A stretch of 64,000 nucleotides of DNA from contig NZ_OBMI01000002.1 in NCBI RefSeq assembly GCF_900199185.1, forward strand, positions 62,001-126,000, read 5' to 3'. The position numbers and the translations under genes are program-made. Position 1 is the first letter of the stretch, and each line of letters opens with the position of its first letter. The stretch is from Sphingomonas guangdongensis. GTDB lineage: Bacteria > Pseudomonadota > Alphaproteobacteria > Sphingomonadales > Sphingomonadaceae. The notes under the pieces were generated by a model. The model did no database searches and had not been told where the DNA came from. It saw only the letters and a list, made by a program, of their open reading frames with translations. Shown here one piece after another: positions 1 through 9,169 of this stretch.

Positions 1-1
1 G

Positions 2-292
2 ATCGCGGTCGGCATCCGGCTCGCCGCCGGCTCGGCGACGGTCGCGACGATCACCGCGGTCGGCGTGATGCCCGGCGTCGTCGCCGCGTCCGGCGCCTCG
101 CCCGAGCTCGTGGTGCTGGCGATCGGCGCAGGCTCCGTCTTCTTCAGCCACGTCAACGATCCAGGCTTCTGGCTGGTCAAGGGCTACATGGGGACCAGCA
201 CCGCCGACACCTTCCGCACCTGGTCCCTGCTTGAAACGGTGATCTCCGTCGCCGGACTCGTCATGGTCACGGGGCTCAGCTACATCGCCTGA
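2..292 (+). CDS. Gluconate permease, GntP family (3' end only)
   Basis: This is the C-terminal 96 residues of a membrane permease cut by the left window edge. The stretch RLAAGSATVATIT followed by a hydrophobic segment and HVNDPGFWLVK matches the conserved end of GntP/GntT gluconate:H+ symporters, which import gluconate through the inner membrane. The reading frame is open from base 2 to the TGA at 290-292. The next gene is a GntR-type regulator 41 bp downstream, then a convergent gluconokinase, which supports gluconate as substrate. A related sugar-acid substrate of the family remains possible. Confidence 0.85.
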   Translation: MAVGIRLAAGSATVATITAVGVMPGVVAASGASPELVVLAIGAGSVFFSHVNDPGFWLVKGYMGTSTADTFRTWSLLETVISVAGLVMVTGLSYIA

Positions 293-333
293 CCCGGTGG
301 AGACAGGACAGACCGGCATGGGGGCGCGCGGCC

Positions 334-1011
334 GTGGGTGAGGGAAAGCTGGCGGACCGCGCCTACACCGCGATCGTCGGAATCATCAACGGCGACGATC
401 TGGCCCCCGGCGATCGCCTGCCGTCGGAGGCGCGGCTGGCGGAAACCTTCGGCATGTCGCGCACGATCGTGCGGGAGGCGCTGGTGCGGCTCGCCGCCGA
501 CGGCATCACGGAAGCGCGGCGCGGCGCGGGCTCCTATGTCAAGCGCCGCCCGTCCGAGCGGCTCGGCGCGCACGTCCCGCTCGACGGACTCGCGGCGACG
601 CTCGGCACCTATGAGGTCCGCTTCGTGGTGGAGGCGGAGGGCGCGCGGCTGGCGGCGCAGCGGCGCTCGCACGACGAGATGGACGAAATCGAGGAGCGCC
701 TGGCCGCCCTGCGCGGCGCGCTGCTGTCGAGCGCCCCTGCGCACGACGAGGACTGGCTGCTCCACCGCGCCATCCTGCAGGCGACCGGCAACGATGCGTT
801 CGTTGCGATCTTCGACCAGCTGCAGGAGGAGGTGATGCGGATTCTGCGCGCCGGCGTCGACATCTCGCGCGCGCGGCCGCCGCAGGTGATCGAGGCGATG
901 ATGGACGAGCACGACGCGATCGTCGATGCGATCCGCACGCAGGACGGCGACGGCGCCGCGCTCGCGATGCGCTGGCACCTGTCGCAGGGCCGCAAGCGGC
1001 TGATGCCATAG
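334..1011 (+). CDS. GntR/FadR-family transcriptional regulator (FCD domain)
   Basis: Predicted DNA-binding repressor of 225 aa. Residues about 5-72 form a GntR winged helix (PGDRLPSEARLAETFGMSR, then REALVRLAADG). The rest is a helical FCD ligand domain with the usual Asp/His positions (about residues 100-215). It starts at GTG 334 because an ATG at 318 is followed by an in-frame stop. It lies between the permease end and gluconokinase, whose stop codon is 2 bp from its own in convergent orientation. By position it probably controls the gluconate genes with a sugar acid as inducer; this is inferred from context. Confidence 0.85.
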   Translation: MGEGKLADRAYTAIVGIINGDDLAPGDRLPSEARLAETFGMSRTIVREALVRLAADGITEARRGAGSYVKRRPSERLGAHVPLDGLAATLGTYEVRFVVEAEGARLAAQRRSHDEMDEIEERLAALRGALLSSAPAHDEDWLLHRAILQATGNDAFVAIFDQLQEEVMRILRAGVDISRARPPQVIEAMMDEHDAIVDAIRTQDGDGAALAMRWHLSQGRKRLMP

Positions 1012-1013
1012 GG

Positions 1014-1562
1014 TCAGGCGGCGACGTCGCTCCGCGCCCAGGAGATCACCGCGTCGCTCAGTTGCTCGACCCGCCACGTGCATGGCAGCGTCAGTGCGCG
1101 CTCGTCGGCTTGCGGTCGCTCCAGGGTGGCGAGCTGACTCTCGAGCAGGCTTGCGGGCATGTAGTGGCGGGTCCGCTCCGCCAGCCGCGCGGCAAGCTCC
1201 GCGCGGGTGCCGTCGAGCAGGACGAACAGCAGCGGCACGCCCGCTGCCGCTTCCAGCCGTTCGCGATAGCGGCGCTTCAGTGCCGAGCAGGCGGCGACCG
1301 CGATCCCCGCCTGCTCCACCTCGCCGCCGATCGCCGTGCCGAGCCGGTCGAGCCATGGCCAGCGATCGGCGTCGTCGAGCGGCTGGCCGCTCCGCATCTT
1401 GGCGACATTCGCCGCGCCGTGATAATCGTCGCCCTCGAGCGCCGGGCAGGAGAGGGCGGCTGCCAGCGCGCGGAGCAGTGTCGACTTGCCGCACCCGCTC
1501 ACCCCCATCACGACGATGGCGCAGCGCGGCAGGGCGGCTCCGGTGATCGGCGGCGCTGACAC
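1014..1562 (-). CDS. gntK: Gluconokinase
   Basis: A 182-aa P-loop kinase that phosphorylates gluconate to 6-phosphogluconate in the cytoplasm, feeding the Entner-Doudoroff and pentose phosphate pathways. The Walker A motif GVSGCGKST is near residue 20, followed by the family blocks GDDYHGAANVAKM and PLDDADRWPWL, and RHYMPASLLESQ towards the end. The GTG at 1562 is chosen because AGGAAGGAAGAC precedes it and the length fits the family (about 175 aa). The open frame continues upstream without a better start. It is transcribed towards the GntR gene and away from the gene at 1732. Confidence 0.93.
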   Translation of the reverse strand: MSAPPITGAALPRCAIVVMGVSGCGKSTLLRALAAALSCPALEGDDYHGAANVAKMRSGQPLDDADRWPWLDRLGTAIGGEVEQAGIAVAACSALKRRYRERLEAAAGVPLLFVLLDGTRAELAARLAERTRHYMPASLLESQLATLERPQADERALTLPCTWRVEQLSDAVISWARSDVAA

Positions 1563-1731
1563 GTCTTCCTTCCTGGCTCCCCGACCGCCCGCGCAACGGT
1601 TGCGCGACGGCTCCAGGCTGCGTGCTGCCTTGCCCCGCGCCCGTTTGCCTATCGCGACCTTTGTCGCAGTCGCGTGCGGCGCTTGCCGTGCTAGAGAGGG
1701 CGTTACGCGCGCGACGATGAAGAGGGTGACG

Positions 1732-4700
1732 ATGGCGAAGGTGGCAACCATGATCCGGCGCTGCCTGGGAGCGCTCGCGCTGCTCGTCGCCGTTCCCGCC
1801 GCCGCGCAGCCGGCCCTCGCGCGCTCGGCCTTCCAGACGGCACCCGCCGATCCGCGCGCGATCACCGTCAAGGCGGTCGGCGACGGGGTGGCCGACGATG
1901 GACCTGCGATCCAGCAGGCGATCGACGCCGCGGCGGCCAAGCCCGGTGGCGGAATCGTCTTCCTGCCGGCCGGGCGCCACCGCATCACCCGCACCGTGTT
2001 CATCTGGCCGGGGGTGCGCGTGTTCGGTGTGGGGCGGAGCCGGCCGGTGCTGCTGCTCGCACCCAACACGCCGGGCTTCCAGCAGGGAGTGGGCAGCATG
2101 GTGCTGTTCGCCGGCAACAACCCGCGCGGCACCACGCTCGACAACTGGGGCAATCCGGTGAAGAGCGCGGCGGTCGTGCCCGTGCCGCCGCCCAACAGCG
2201 TGCCGTTCGACGCGACGATCGCGGATGCGAACTCGGGCACCTTCTACTCGGCGCTCGCCAACGTCGACTTCGAGATCGGGGCGGGCAACCCCGCCGCAAC
2301 CGGCGTGCGTCAGCACACCGCGCAGCACACCTATCTCGCCCACATCGACTTCCGGCTCGGCACCGCGCTCGCCGGCGTGTACCAGGTCGGCAATCTCGGC
2401 ATGAACCTGCGCTTCTTCGGCGGGCGCTACGGCATCATGGCGGAGAAGACCTCGCCCGCGTGGCAGTACACACTGCTGGATTCCAGCTTCGAAGGGCAGC
2501 GCGACGCCGCGATCCGCGAGCATGAGGCGAGCTTCACGCTGGTCAACACCGTGATCCGCAACACGCCGGTCGGGATCGAGATCAACCGCGGCTACAGCGA
2601 CCGGCTGTGGGGTAGCGACGTTCGCTTCGAGGACGTCTCGCAGGCCGCGGTCGTGATCAGCAACGAGGAACGCATCTTCACCCAGGTCGGCTTCGCGAAC
2701 GCGGTCGCCAGCAACACGCCCGTGTTCGCGCGCTTCCGCGACAGCGGGCGCACGGTGCCGGGCGCGGGCGCGCGCTACCGGGTTGCCGAGTTCACCTACG
2801 GCCTGACGCTCGCCGGGCTGAATCAGCCGGGCACCTACCAGACCCGGATGGACGCGTCCCCGCTCCGCGCCTTGCCGAAGCGGCGCGATCCCGCGATCCG
2901 TGCGCTGCCGCCGGTGTCGGCCTGGGTCGACGTGCGGACGCTGGGCGTGAAGGGCGACAACACGACCGACGACACCGCCGCGATCCAGCGCGCAATCGAC
3001 CGCAACCGCGTGCTCTACTTCCCCGCCGGCTTCTACCGCGTCTCCGACACGCTGAAGCTGCGGCCGGACAGCGTGCTTATCGCGCTCCATCCCGGGCTGA
3101 CGCAGATCGTGCTCCCCGACGACCTGCCCGCGTTCCGCGGGATCGGCGCGCCGAAGGCGCTAATCGAGAGCGCGCGCGGCGGCGAGGCGATTATCTCCGG
3201 CTTCGGACTGTTCACCGGCGGTATAAATCCGCGCGCGACCGCACTCCTGTGGCGCGCGGGCGAGCGCTCTCTGGTGGACGACGTCAAGTTCCAGGGTGGT
3301 CACGGTACCACACTGGCCGACGGCAGCCGCTTCGATCCGTACAACGCCAACCACACCGCCGACGCCGACGTGAAGAAGCGGTGGGACGGCCAGTACGCCA
3401 GCCTGTGGGTGACGGACGGGGGCGGTGGCACCTTCAACGGGCTGTGGACGCCCAACACCTACGCCCACGCCGGCCTGCTCGTCACCGACACCAGGACGCC
3501 CGGCTACGTCTACGAGATGTCGGCCGAGCATCACCGCCGGGCGGAAATCGTGCTCGACCGGGTGGAGAACTGGCAGTTCTTCGCACCGCAGACGGAGGAG
3601 GAGGCGGGCGAGAGCCGCGACGCCGTCGCGCTGGAGGTCCGCAACAGCCGCAACATCCTCTTCGCGAACTTCCACGGCTACCGCGTGACCCGCTCGCTCC
3701 AGCCCGCCCGCGCCGCGGTGAAGCTCTTTGGATCGAGCGACATCCGCTTCCGCAACGTCCATGTGAACGCGGAGAGCGGGTTCGCGACCTGCGACGCGAA
3801 CGGCTGCGGCACCTATCTTCGCGCGAGCAAGTTCCCGTACGAGAACGCGATCGTCGACCTGACCCGCGGCGGCGAGGTGCGTGAGCGCGAGTTCGCCGTT
3901 CTAGACGTCACTGCCGCGACGCCCGTCGCGCCACCTGTCGCCAGCACGGTGCCGGTCAGCAAGCTCGCCGACGGCTTCTACTCGATCGGCGGGGGCGCGG
4001 TGGATGCCGCCGGCACGCTCTACTTCGTCGATCGCTACTTCCACCGCATCCATCGCTGGAGCGAGAAGGACCGACTGGGGATCGTCGCGGACGCGCCGCT
4101 CGACCCTGTGAACCTGGCGGTTGACGCATCGGGCGGGCTGATGGTGCTCTCCTCCGACGGGCCGGAGGCGACCGTCTACGCTATCGATCCGGCCAAGCCG
4201 ATGGCGGTGCGCACCATCGCTCCGACCGCGATCGGCGAGCGGACCCGCCCGCGCGTCGCGCTGCCGGGCAGCTTCTGGAACAACGGCGAGTTCCGCGACC
4301 AATATGATCCCGCCGCCGACCGCTACATCACGCTCGGCGAGATGTTCGCGCGCGACGTAGCCGCTCCCAAACCGCGTGAATATGTCTCACCCGACGGCAG
4401 TCTTGCGCTTCCGGCGTTCCGGGTGTGGCAGCAGGGGCCGCCCGATCATCTCGGCTGGCGCTTCTCCGACACGCTCGACACCTATGGCCTGGTGAGCGGA
4501 CGTGTGGGCGAGCGGGTGCACCTCGCCAACGCATCGGAGAACCGGACCTACACCGGGCTGCTCGGGCGCGGCGGTGCGGTGACCGACCTCCGGCCCTTCG
4601 CCGGTCGCGGCGGGGAAAGTGTCGCGGTCGGCCCGGACGGGCGGGTCTTCATTGCGAACGGTCAGGTGTTCGTCCACGACGCCGCCGGTACCGAAGTCGG

Positions 4701-4806
4701 GCGGATCGATGTACCCGAGCGACCACTCCAGCTTCTGTTCGGCGGCGTGGACGGGCGTACGCTCTACATTATCACGCACCACGCGCTCTACTCGGCGCGG
4801 CCCTGA
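1732..4806 (+). CDS. Secreted pectate-lyase-fold (GH55-like) protein with C-terminal beta-propeller
   Basis: A 1024-aa exported protein. Residues 1-30 are a signal peptide (hydrophobic GALALLVAVPAAA). Two pectate-lyase-3/GH55-type beta-helix modules follow: one from about residue 44 (VKAVGDGVADDGPAIQQAID) and one from about 396 (VRTLGVKGDNTTDDTAAIQ). Each opens with the DD-AIQ-AID signature. Tandem modules are the arrangement of GH55 exo-beta-1,3-glucanases. From about 736 the protein continues as SMP-30/NHL-like propeller repeats (DAAGTLYFVDRYFHRIHRW). ATG 1732 follows GAGGG at good spacing; ATG 1750 after AAGGTGG is equally possible and keeps a signal peptide. The substrate (beta-glucan or pectic glycan) is not certain. 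The TonB receptor downstream may import its products. Confidence 0.7.
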   Translation: MAKVATMIRRCLGALALLVAVPAAAQPALARSAFQTAPADPRAITVKAVGDGVADDGPAIQQAIDAAAAKPGGGIVFLPAGRHRITRTVFIWPGVRVFGVGRSRPVLLLAPNTPGFQQGVGSMVLFAGNNPRGTTLDNWGNPVKSAAVVPVPPPNSVPFDATIADANSGTFYSALANVDFEIGAGNPAATGVRQHTAQHTYLAHIDFRLGTALAGVYQVGNLGMNLRFFGGRYGIMAEKTSPAWQYTLLDSSFEGQRDAAIREHEASFTLVNTVIRNTPVGIEINRGYSDRLWGSDVRFEDVSQAAVVISNEERIFTQVGFANAVASNTPVFARFRDSGRTVPGAGARYRVAEFTYGLTLAGLNQPGTYQTRMDASPLRALPKRRDPAIRALPPVSAWVDVRTLGVKGDNTTDDTAAIQRAIDRNRVLYFPAGFYRVSDTLKLRPDSVLIALHPGLTQIVLPDDLPAFRGIGAPKALIESARGGEAIISGFGLFTGGINPRATALLWRAGERSLVDDVKFQGGHGTTLADGSRFDPYNANHTADADVKKRWDGQYASLWVTDGGGGTFNGLWTPNTYAHAGLLVTDTRTPGYVYEMSAEHHRRAEIVLDRVENWQFFAPQTEEEAGESRDAVALEVRNSRNILFANFHGYRVTRSLQPARAAVKLFGSSDIRFRNVHVNAESGFATCDANGCGTYLRASKFPYENAIVDLTRGGEVREREFAVLDVTAATPVAPPVASTVPVSKLADGFYSIGGGAVDAAGTLYFVDRYFHRIHRWSEKDRLGIVADAPLDPVNLAVDASGGLMVLSSDGPEATVYAIDPAKPMAVRTIAPTAIGERTRPRVALPGSFWNNGEFRDQYDPAADRYITLGEMFARDVAAPKPREYVSPDGSLALPAFRVWQQGPPDHLGWRFSDTLDTYGLVSGRVGERVHLANASENRTYTGLLGRGGAVTDLRPFAGRGGESVAVGPDGRVFIANGQVFVHDAAGTEVGRIDVPERPLQLLFGGVDGRTLYIITHHALYSARP

Positions 4807-4937
4807 CACAACTTGCCGCCCCGCGCCTGCGACTATGGTCGTAGATGATGGGGCGACCGTAATGGAGTAAATCCATCCCAACGGTGCGGACTCGTGCGGG
4901 TCATGCGCCGACCAGCATGGAACCTTGGGGGATGGAC

Positions 4938-7931
4938 ATGAAGCGTTACCCGTCTGATCGTCGCCGGCTCGGCGTCGCCACCAGCCTCGCGGCCCTGACT
5001 ACCGCGCTCGTCGCGGTGCCCGCGCAGGCTCAGACGACGCCCAACGTGCCCACCGCCGCGCCGCAGGACGTGCCGTCCGCGGCCGTGCCCGACACCGACC
5101 GGGAAGCGCCGGCGCAGGACAACGCCGACATCGTCGTCACCGGCAGCCGCATTGTCGCCAACGGCTTCAACGCGCCGACGCCCACCACCGTGATCGGTGA
5201 GGAGCAGATTGCGAACAACGCACAGCCGAACCTCTTCAACACCATCCAGCAGCTGCCGTCGCTCCAGGGCTCGACCGGTGCCGCGACCGGCACCTTCAGC
5301 ACCTCCAGCGGCACGCAGGGGCTCAGCTCCTTCTCGCTGCGCGGCCTTCAGCCGATCCGCACCCTGACGCTGCTCGACGGCCAGCGCGTCGTCGGCGCCA
5401 ACGTCACGGGCGTGCCCGACATCAGCATGTTCCCGCAGCTGCTGGTCAGGCGCGTCGACATCGTTAACGGCGGCGCGTCGGCCTCCTACGGCTCCGACGC
5501 GGTCGGCGGTGTGGTCAACTTCATCACCGACACCCGCTTCAAGGGGTTCAAGGCGAACGTCCTCGGCAGCATCACGACCTACGGCGATGACGAGACCGCG
5601 CTGGTCCAGGCGGCGTACGGTACCTCGCTGTTCGGCGACCGCCTGCACCTGATCGTCAGCGGCGAGTACGACCATGAGGGCGGAGTCGGCCCGGGCAACT
5701 ACGGCATCGACCTGGCCGGCAGCCGCAACTGGCACCGCGCCTCCACCCTGCTCAACACCGGCGTCACCACCGGGCCGGGACCGCAGTTCATCTACTCCGA
5801 CTTCGCGCAGCCCTATCAGTATGCGAAGTACGGGCTGATCAACAACGGCCCGCTCCAGGGGATCGCCTTCGACCAGAACGGGACGCCGTACAACTTCAAC
5901 TACGGCTCGGGCGGCCAGCCGCTCGGCAACGGCCGCGTGTCGAACTGCTTCCCGGGCAACTCCTTCTGCATCGGCGGCGACCTGTCGGGCGCGCCGGGCT
6001 CCTCCGCTTCGCTCAAGTCGAAGCTGGAGCGCATCAACGGCTACGGCCGGATCGGCTTCGATTTCGCGCCGGACAACGAGATCTACGCAACCGTCAACAT
6101 CGCGCAGGTGCAGACCAGCAACCAGCCGAGCCCGGGCTACAACCGCCCGAACCTGACCGTCCAGTGCTCGAACCCGTTCCTCCCGCAGCTGGTCCGTGAT
6201 CGCTGCGCCGCGGCGAACATCACCTCGTTCAATTTCGGGTCGAGCAACGGGCAGTTGCCTAACCAGCTCGTCCAGACCGATCGCGACCAGTACCGCTTCG
6301 TCGTCGGCGCCAAGGGCAAGTTCGACCTTGCCGGAACCGACTGGACCTACGACGCCTACTACCAGAACGGCACCACCAAGGTCGCGATCGACGTCGACCG
6401 CATCGTGCTCCAGCCCCGCTACGTCGCGGCGACCAACGCGGTGGTGCTGAACGGCGCGATCGTCTGCGCCGATCCGGCCGCGCGTGCGCTCGGCTGCCAG
6501 CCGATCAACATCTTCGGCAACTTCCGCCCCAGCCAGGCGGCACTCGACTATATTATGCCGCAGGCCGGACCGCTCCAGCGCACCACGCTGCGTCAGCATG
6601 TGGCGAGCCTCAACTTCTCCGGCCAGCCGGTCGACTTGTGGGCCGGGCCGCTGTCGGTCGCGTTCGGCGGTGAGTTCCGCCGCGAATACTACCGCGTCCG
6701 CGGCGACGCCTATGGCGCGGGCGTGACCCCGATCAGCCCCAACAACGCGCTCTATCCGGCCGATCCGCTGCTCAATTCCGCGCAGGGCAGCAACTGGGCG
6801 GCGGGCAACTACAAGAACGGCACCGGCAAGTACGACGTCGTCGAGGGTTTCCTGGAGGTCGACCTGCCGCTGTTCAACAGCGATGCGGCGGGGCGTGCCA
6901 ACCTGAACGGCGCCGCCCGCGTAACCGAGTACAGCACCTCCGGCACGATTTGGGCGTGGAAGGTGGGCGGCACCTGGAACACGCCGATCCAGGGCCTGAC
7001 GCTGCGCGCGGTGACCTCGCGCGACGTGCGCGCGCCAAACCTGTCGGAGTTGTTCGCAGCGCCGACCGTCACCACGCTGCCGAGCTTCAACGACCCGTTC
7101 CGCAACGTTGCGGTGCAGGTGTTCCAGAACACGGTCGGCAACCCGAACCTGCGGCCGGAAACCGCGCGCGACACCGAACTCGGCGTCGTCTACGCCCGGC
7201 CCGACTGGCTGCCAGGGCTCAGCCTGTCGGTCGATTATTACCAGATCAAGCTGAGCGGCGTCGTTTCGACGCTCACCCCCGACCAGATCGTCCGCTTCTG
7301 CTTCGAGGGCAATCAGGCGTTCTGCGGCGGCTTCCGCCTCGACGGACCGCAGGGCAGCAACTTTGTCAACGTCCAGCCCTTCAATCTGGCGTCTTGGGAG
7401 ACCAGCGGCTTCAACATCGAGGCGAGCTACCAGTGGCAGCGCCCGCTCGGCCTGCCGGGCAGCTTCACGATCCGCGCGCTCGGCACCCACGTCCGTGAGT
7501 TCCTGGTCGATGCCGGCATCGCCGGGGTCGCGGTGCGCGATGACGCGGGCGCCAACACCGGCGCGATCCCCGACTGGAAGTGGCTGGCGACCCAGACCTA
7601 CGACAGCGGTCGCCTGACGCTGACCGTGCAGGAGCGGTGGTTCTCCGATGGCGTGTTCAACAATAACTACGTCGTGTGCCAGAATAACTGCCCGGTCTCG
7701 ACCGGTAACTTCAACACGGTGAACTTTAACCGGATGAAGGGCGAGTTCTACCTGGATCTCGGCGCCGCGTTCAACATCACCGACGGGATCAGCATCTACG
7801 GCAAGGTCGACAACGTGTTCGACAATGATCCGACGCCCTCGCCGCAGACCAACACCGGCCTCGACGTCAACCCGGCGCTCTACGACACGCTGGGCCGCAT
7901 CTACCGCGCGGGCGTCCGCTTCAATTTCTGA
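4938..7931 (+). CDS. TonB-dependent outer-membrane receptor
   Basis: A 997-aa outer-membrane transporter with a signal peptide ending near AQAQ (residue 32) and a TonB box DIVVTG at 64-69. The plug domain carries LRGLQPIRTLTLLDGQR and NGGASASYGSDAVGGVVNF. A 22-strand barrel follows, ending in aromatic RFNF. It is of the large sugar/oligosaccharide TonB-receptor type common in Caulobacter and sphingomonads. Start ATG 4938 is preferred to ATG 4932 because the GGGGGA ribosome-binding site has 6-nt spacing only to 4938. It lies 131 bp after the secreted beta-helix protein and probably takes up its glycan products. A strong terminator follows. Confidence 0.92.
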   Translation: MKRYPSDRRRLGVATSLAALTTALVAVPAQAQTTPNVPTAAPQDVPSAAVPDTDREAPAQDNADIVVTGSRIVANGFNAPTPTTVIGEEQIANNAQPNLFNTIQQLPSLQGSTGAATGTFSTSSGTQGLSSFSLRGLQPIRTLTLLDGQRVVGANVTGVPDISMFPQLLVRRVDIVNGGASASYGSDAVGGVVNFITDTRFKGFKANVLGSITTYGDDETALVQAAYGTSLFGDRLHLIVSGEYDHEGGVGPGNYGIDLAGSRNWHRASTLLNTGVTTGPGPQFIYSDFAQPYQYAKYGLINNGPLQGIAFDQNGTPYNFNYGSGGQPLGNGRVSNCFPGNSFCIGGDLSGAPGSSASLKSKLERINGYGRIGFDFAPDNEIYATVNIAQVQTSNQPSPGYNRPNLTVQCSNPFLPQLVRDRCAAANITSFNFGSSNGQLPNQLVQTDRDQYRFVVGAKGKFDLAGTDWTYDAYYQNGTTKVAIDVDRIVLQPRYVAATNAVVLNGAIVCADPAARALGCQPINIFGNFRPSQAALDYIMPQAGPLQRTTLRQHVASLNFSGQPVDLWAGPLSVAFGGEFRREYYRVRGDAYGAGVTPISPNNALYPADPLLNSAQGSNWAAGNYKNGTGKYDVVEGFLEVDLPLFNSDAAGRANLNGAARVTEYSTSGTIWAWKVGGTWNTPIQGLTLRAVTSRDVRAPNLSELFAAPTVTTLPSFNDPFRNVAVQVFQNTVGNPNLRPETARDTELGVVYARPDWLPGLSLSVDYYQIKLSGVVSTLTPDQIVRFCFEGNQAFCGGFRLDGPQGSNFVNVQPFNLASWETSGFNIEASYQWQRPLGLPGSFTIRALGTHVREFLVDAGIAGVAVRDDAGANTGAIPDWKWLATQTYDSGRLTLTVQERWFSDGVFNNNYVVCQNNCPVSTGNFNTVNFNRMKGEFYLDLGAAFNITDGISIYGKVDNVFDNDPTPSPQTNTGLDVNPALYDTLGRIYRAGVRFNF

Positions 7932-7955
7932 AAACCCCTCCTCCGGGGTTCCCTT

Positions 7956-7994
7956 GGGCAGGTCGGACATGCGCCGACCTGCCCTTCTTTTTTT
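7956..7994 (+). terminator. Rho-independent terminator of the TonB receptor gene
   Basis: An 11-bp perfect stem (GGGCAGGTCGG at 7956-7966, CCGACCTGCCC at 7974-7984) with a 7-nt loop is followed by TTCTTTTTTT. A second small hairpin just upstream (AACCCC...GGGGTT, 7933-7950) has T residues following it when read on the minus strand. It could serve the convergent oxidoreductase gene ending at 7996. Confidence 0.9.
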
Positions 7995-7995
7995 G

Positions 7996-9009
7996 CTAGA
8001 GCAGCACCTCGACACGATGGGCGCTGCTGCGCAGGCCGGCGTCGAGCAACTCGATAACAGCCAGCGCGTCGGCGGGCGGTACGGGATTCGGTCCCTCGCC
8101 GCGGATCGCGCGGGCGAGCGCCTGCCAGAACAGGCGGTAATCGCCGGCCCGGTTGGCGAGCGGCGCGGGCGCCGCGCCGGGTAGAACCAGCGTACCGTCC
8201 TGCGGATCGTGCCCCCAGCCCGCGCCGCCCGGCAGCTTTCCGGCGAGCACGGCCGCCTCCTGCGGATCGATCCCGTGCTTGATCCAGCTGCCGTCCGTGC
8301 CGTGGACCGAGAAGCGCAAGTCATGCGCGGCGGCGAGCTTGGTCGAGTGAAGCACCACCCGCTTGTCGGGGTAGCGCAGCACCGCGTGGAAGTAATCGGG
8401 CGCGGGCGCCGCGTTGCGCAGAGACGCGAGGTCGGCGGTGATCCCGAGCGGGCGGCCGAACAGTACCAGCGCCTGGTCGATCAGGTGCGGGCCGAGATCG
8501 TACCACGAACCGCCGCTGCGCGCCTCCTTCCACGTCGTGGCCGGCGTCGGGCGCCAGCGGTCGAAGCGGCTCTCGAGCGACACGATCCGGCCGAGACGGC
8601 CTGAGGCGAGGAGATCCTGAAGAGTCAGGAAATCGGCATCCCAGCGACGATTGTGAAAGGCGGTCAGCAGCGTGCCGCTCGCCGCCGCGGCGGCCGCCAT
8701 CCGTTCGGCGTCGGCAAGCGAGGTCGCGAACGGCTTGTCGACCAGCACGTGGCGGCCGCTGCCGAGCGCTGCCACCGCGTGCTCGGCATGGAGCGCGTCG
8801 GGACTGGCAACGATCACCAGGTCGATGTCCGGCTTGGCGAGCAGCGCCGTGACGTCGGGCACGACCCGCATATCCGGGCGATTAACGCGAACCTTTGCCG
8901 GATCGCGCGAGACCACGGCACGGAGCTCAAGTCCGGCAGTCACATGCACATAGGGCGCGTGGAAGGCGCTGCCGCTCAGGCCATACCCGATCAAGCCGAC
9001 ACCGATCAT
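7996..9009 (-). CDS. Gfo/Idh/MocA-family NAD(P)-dependent oxidoreductase
   Basis: A 337-aa cytoplasmic sugar dehydrogenase-like protein. The N-terminal Rossmann fold shows VGLIGYGLSGSAFHAPY (residues 3-19). The family block HVLVDKPFATSLADAE carries the Lys-Pro pair of the active site (about 92-96). GSWYDLGPHLIDQALVLFG matches the substrate-domain histidine block. Enzymes of this family oxidise or reduce sugars, inositols or sugar derivatives; the specific substrate cannot be read from sequence. It is convergent with the upstream TonB receptor and divergent from the next one (start 9170), so it may share regulation with the second receptor. Confidence 0.88.
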   Translation of the reverse strand: MIGVGLIGYGLSGSAFHAPYVHVTAGLELRAVVSRDPAKVRVNRPDMRVVPDVTALLAKPDIDLVIVASPDALHAEHAVAALGSGRHVLVDKPFATSLADAERMAAAAAASGTLLTAFHNRRWDADFLTLQDLLASGRLGRIVSLESRFDRWRPTPATTWKEARSGGSWYDLGPHLIDQALVLFGRPLGITADLASLRNAAPAPDYFHAVLRYPDKRVVLHSTKLAAAHDLRFSVHGTDGSWIKHGIDPQEAAVLAGKLPGGAGWGHDPQDGTLVLPGAAPAPLANRAGDYRLFWQALARAIRGEGPNPVPPADALAVIELLDAGLRSSAHRVEVLL

Positions 9010-9169
9010 GCCCGCCTCGCTACGCCGCTCGCCGGCCCGGCGCCAGCGGTCACGTCGTCATCAAGGCGTCGCACGATCGTATTCGCGGCGTAACGAAACA
9101 CGGCGAAGGGCGGCCGTGCCGAAGCGACCGACCATAAGGATCGCGTTGCCGGCCCAAAGGGGAATCATC

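Noticed and set aside
280..3090. A 900-codon minus-strand frame crossing the regulator, kinase and beta-helix genes
   Set aside because: It runs through recognised genes on the plus strand and out of frame over gluconokinase, without motifs or a ribosome-binding site; it is a shadow of GC-rich coding sequence.
4807..4937. A riboswitch or small RNA before the first TonB receptor
   Set aside because: The 131-bp leader shows no conserved riboswitch core such as a B12 box and no strong fold by eye.
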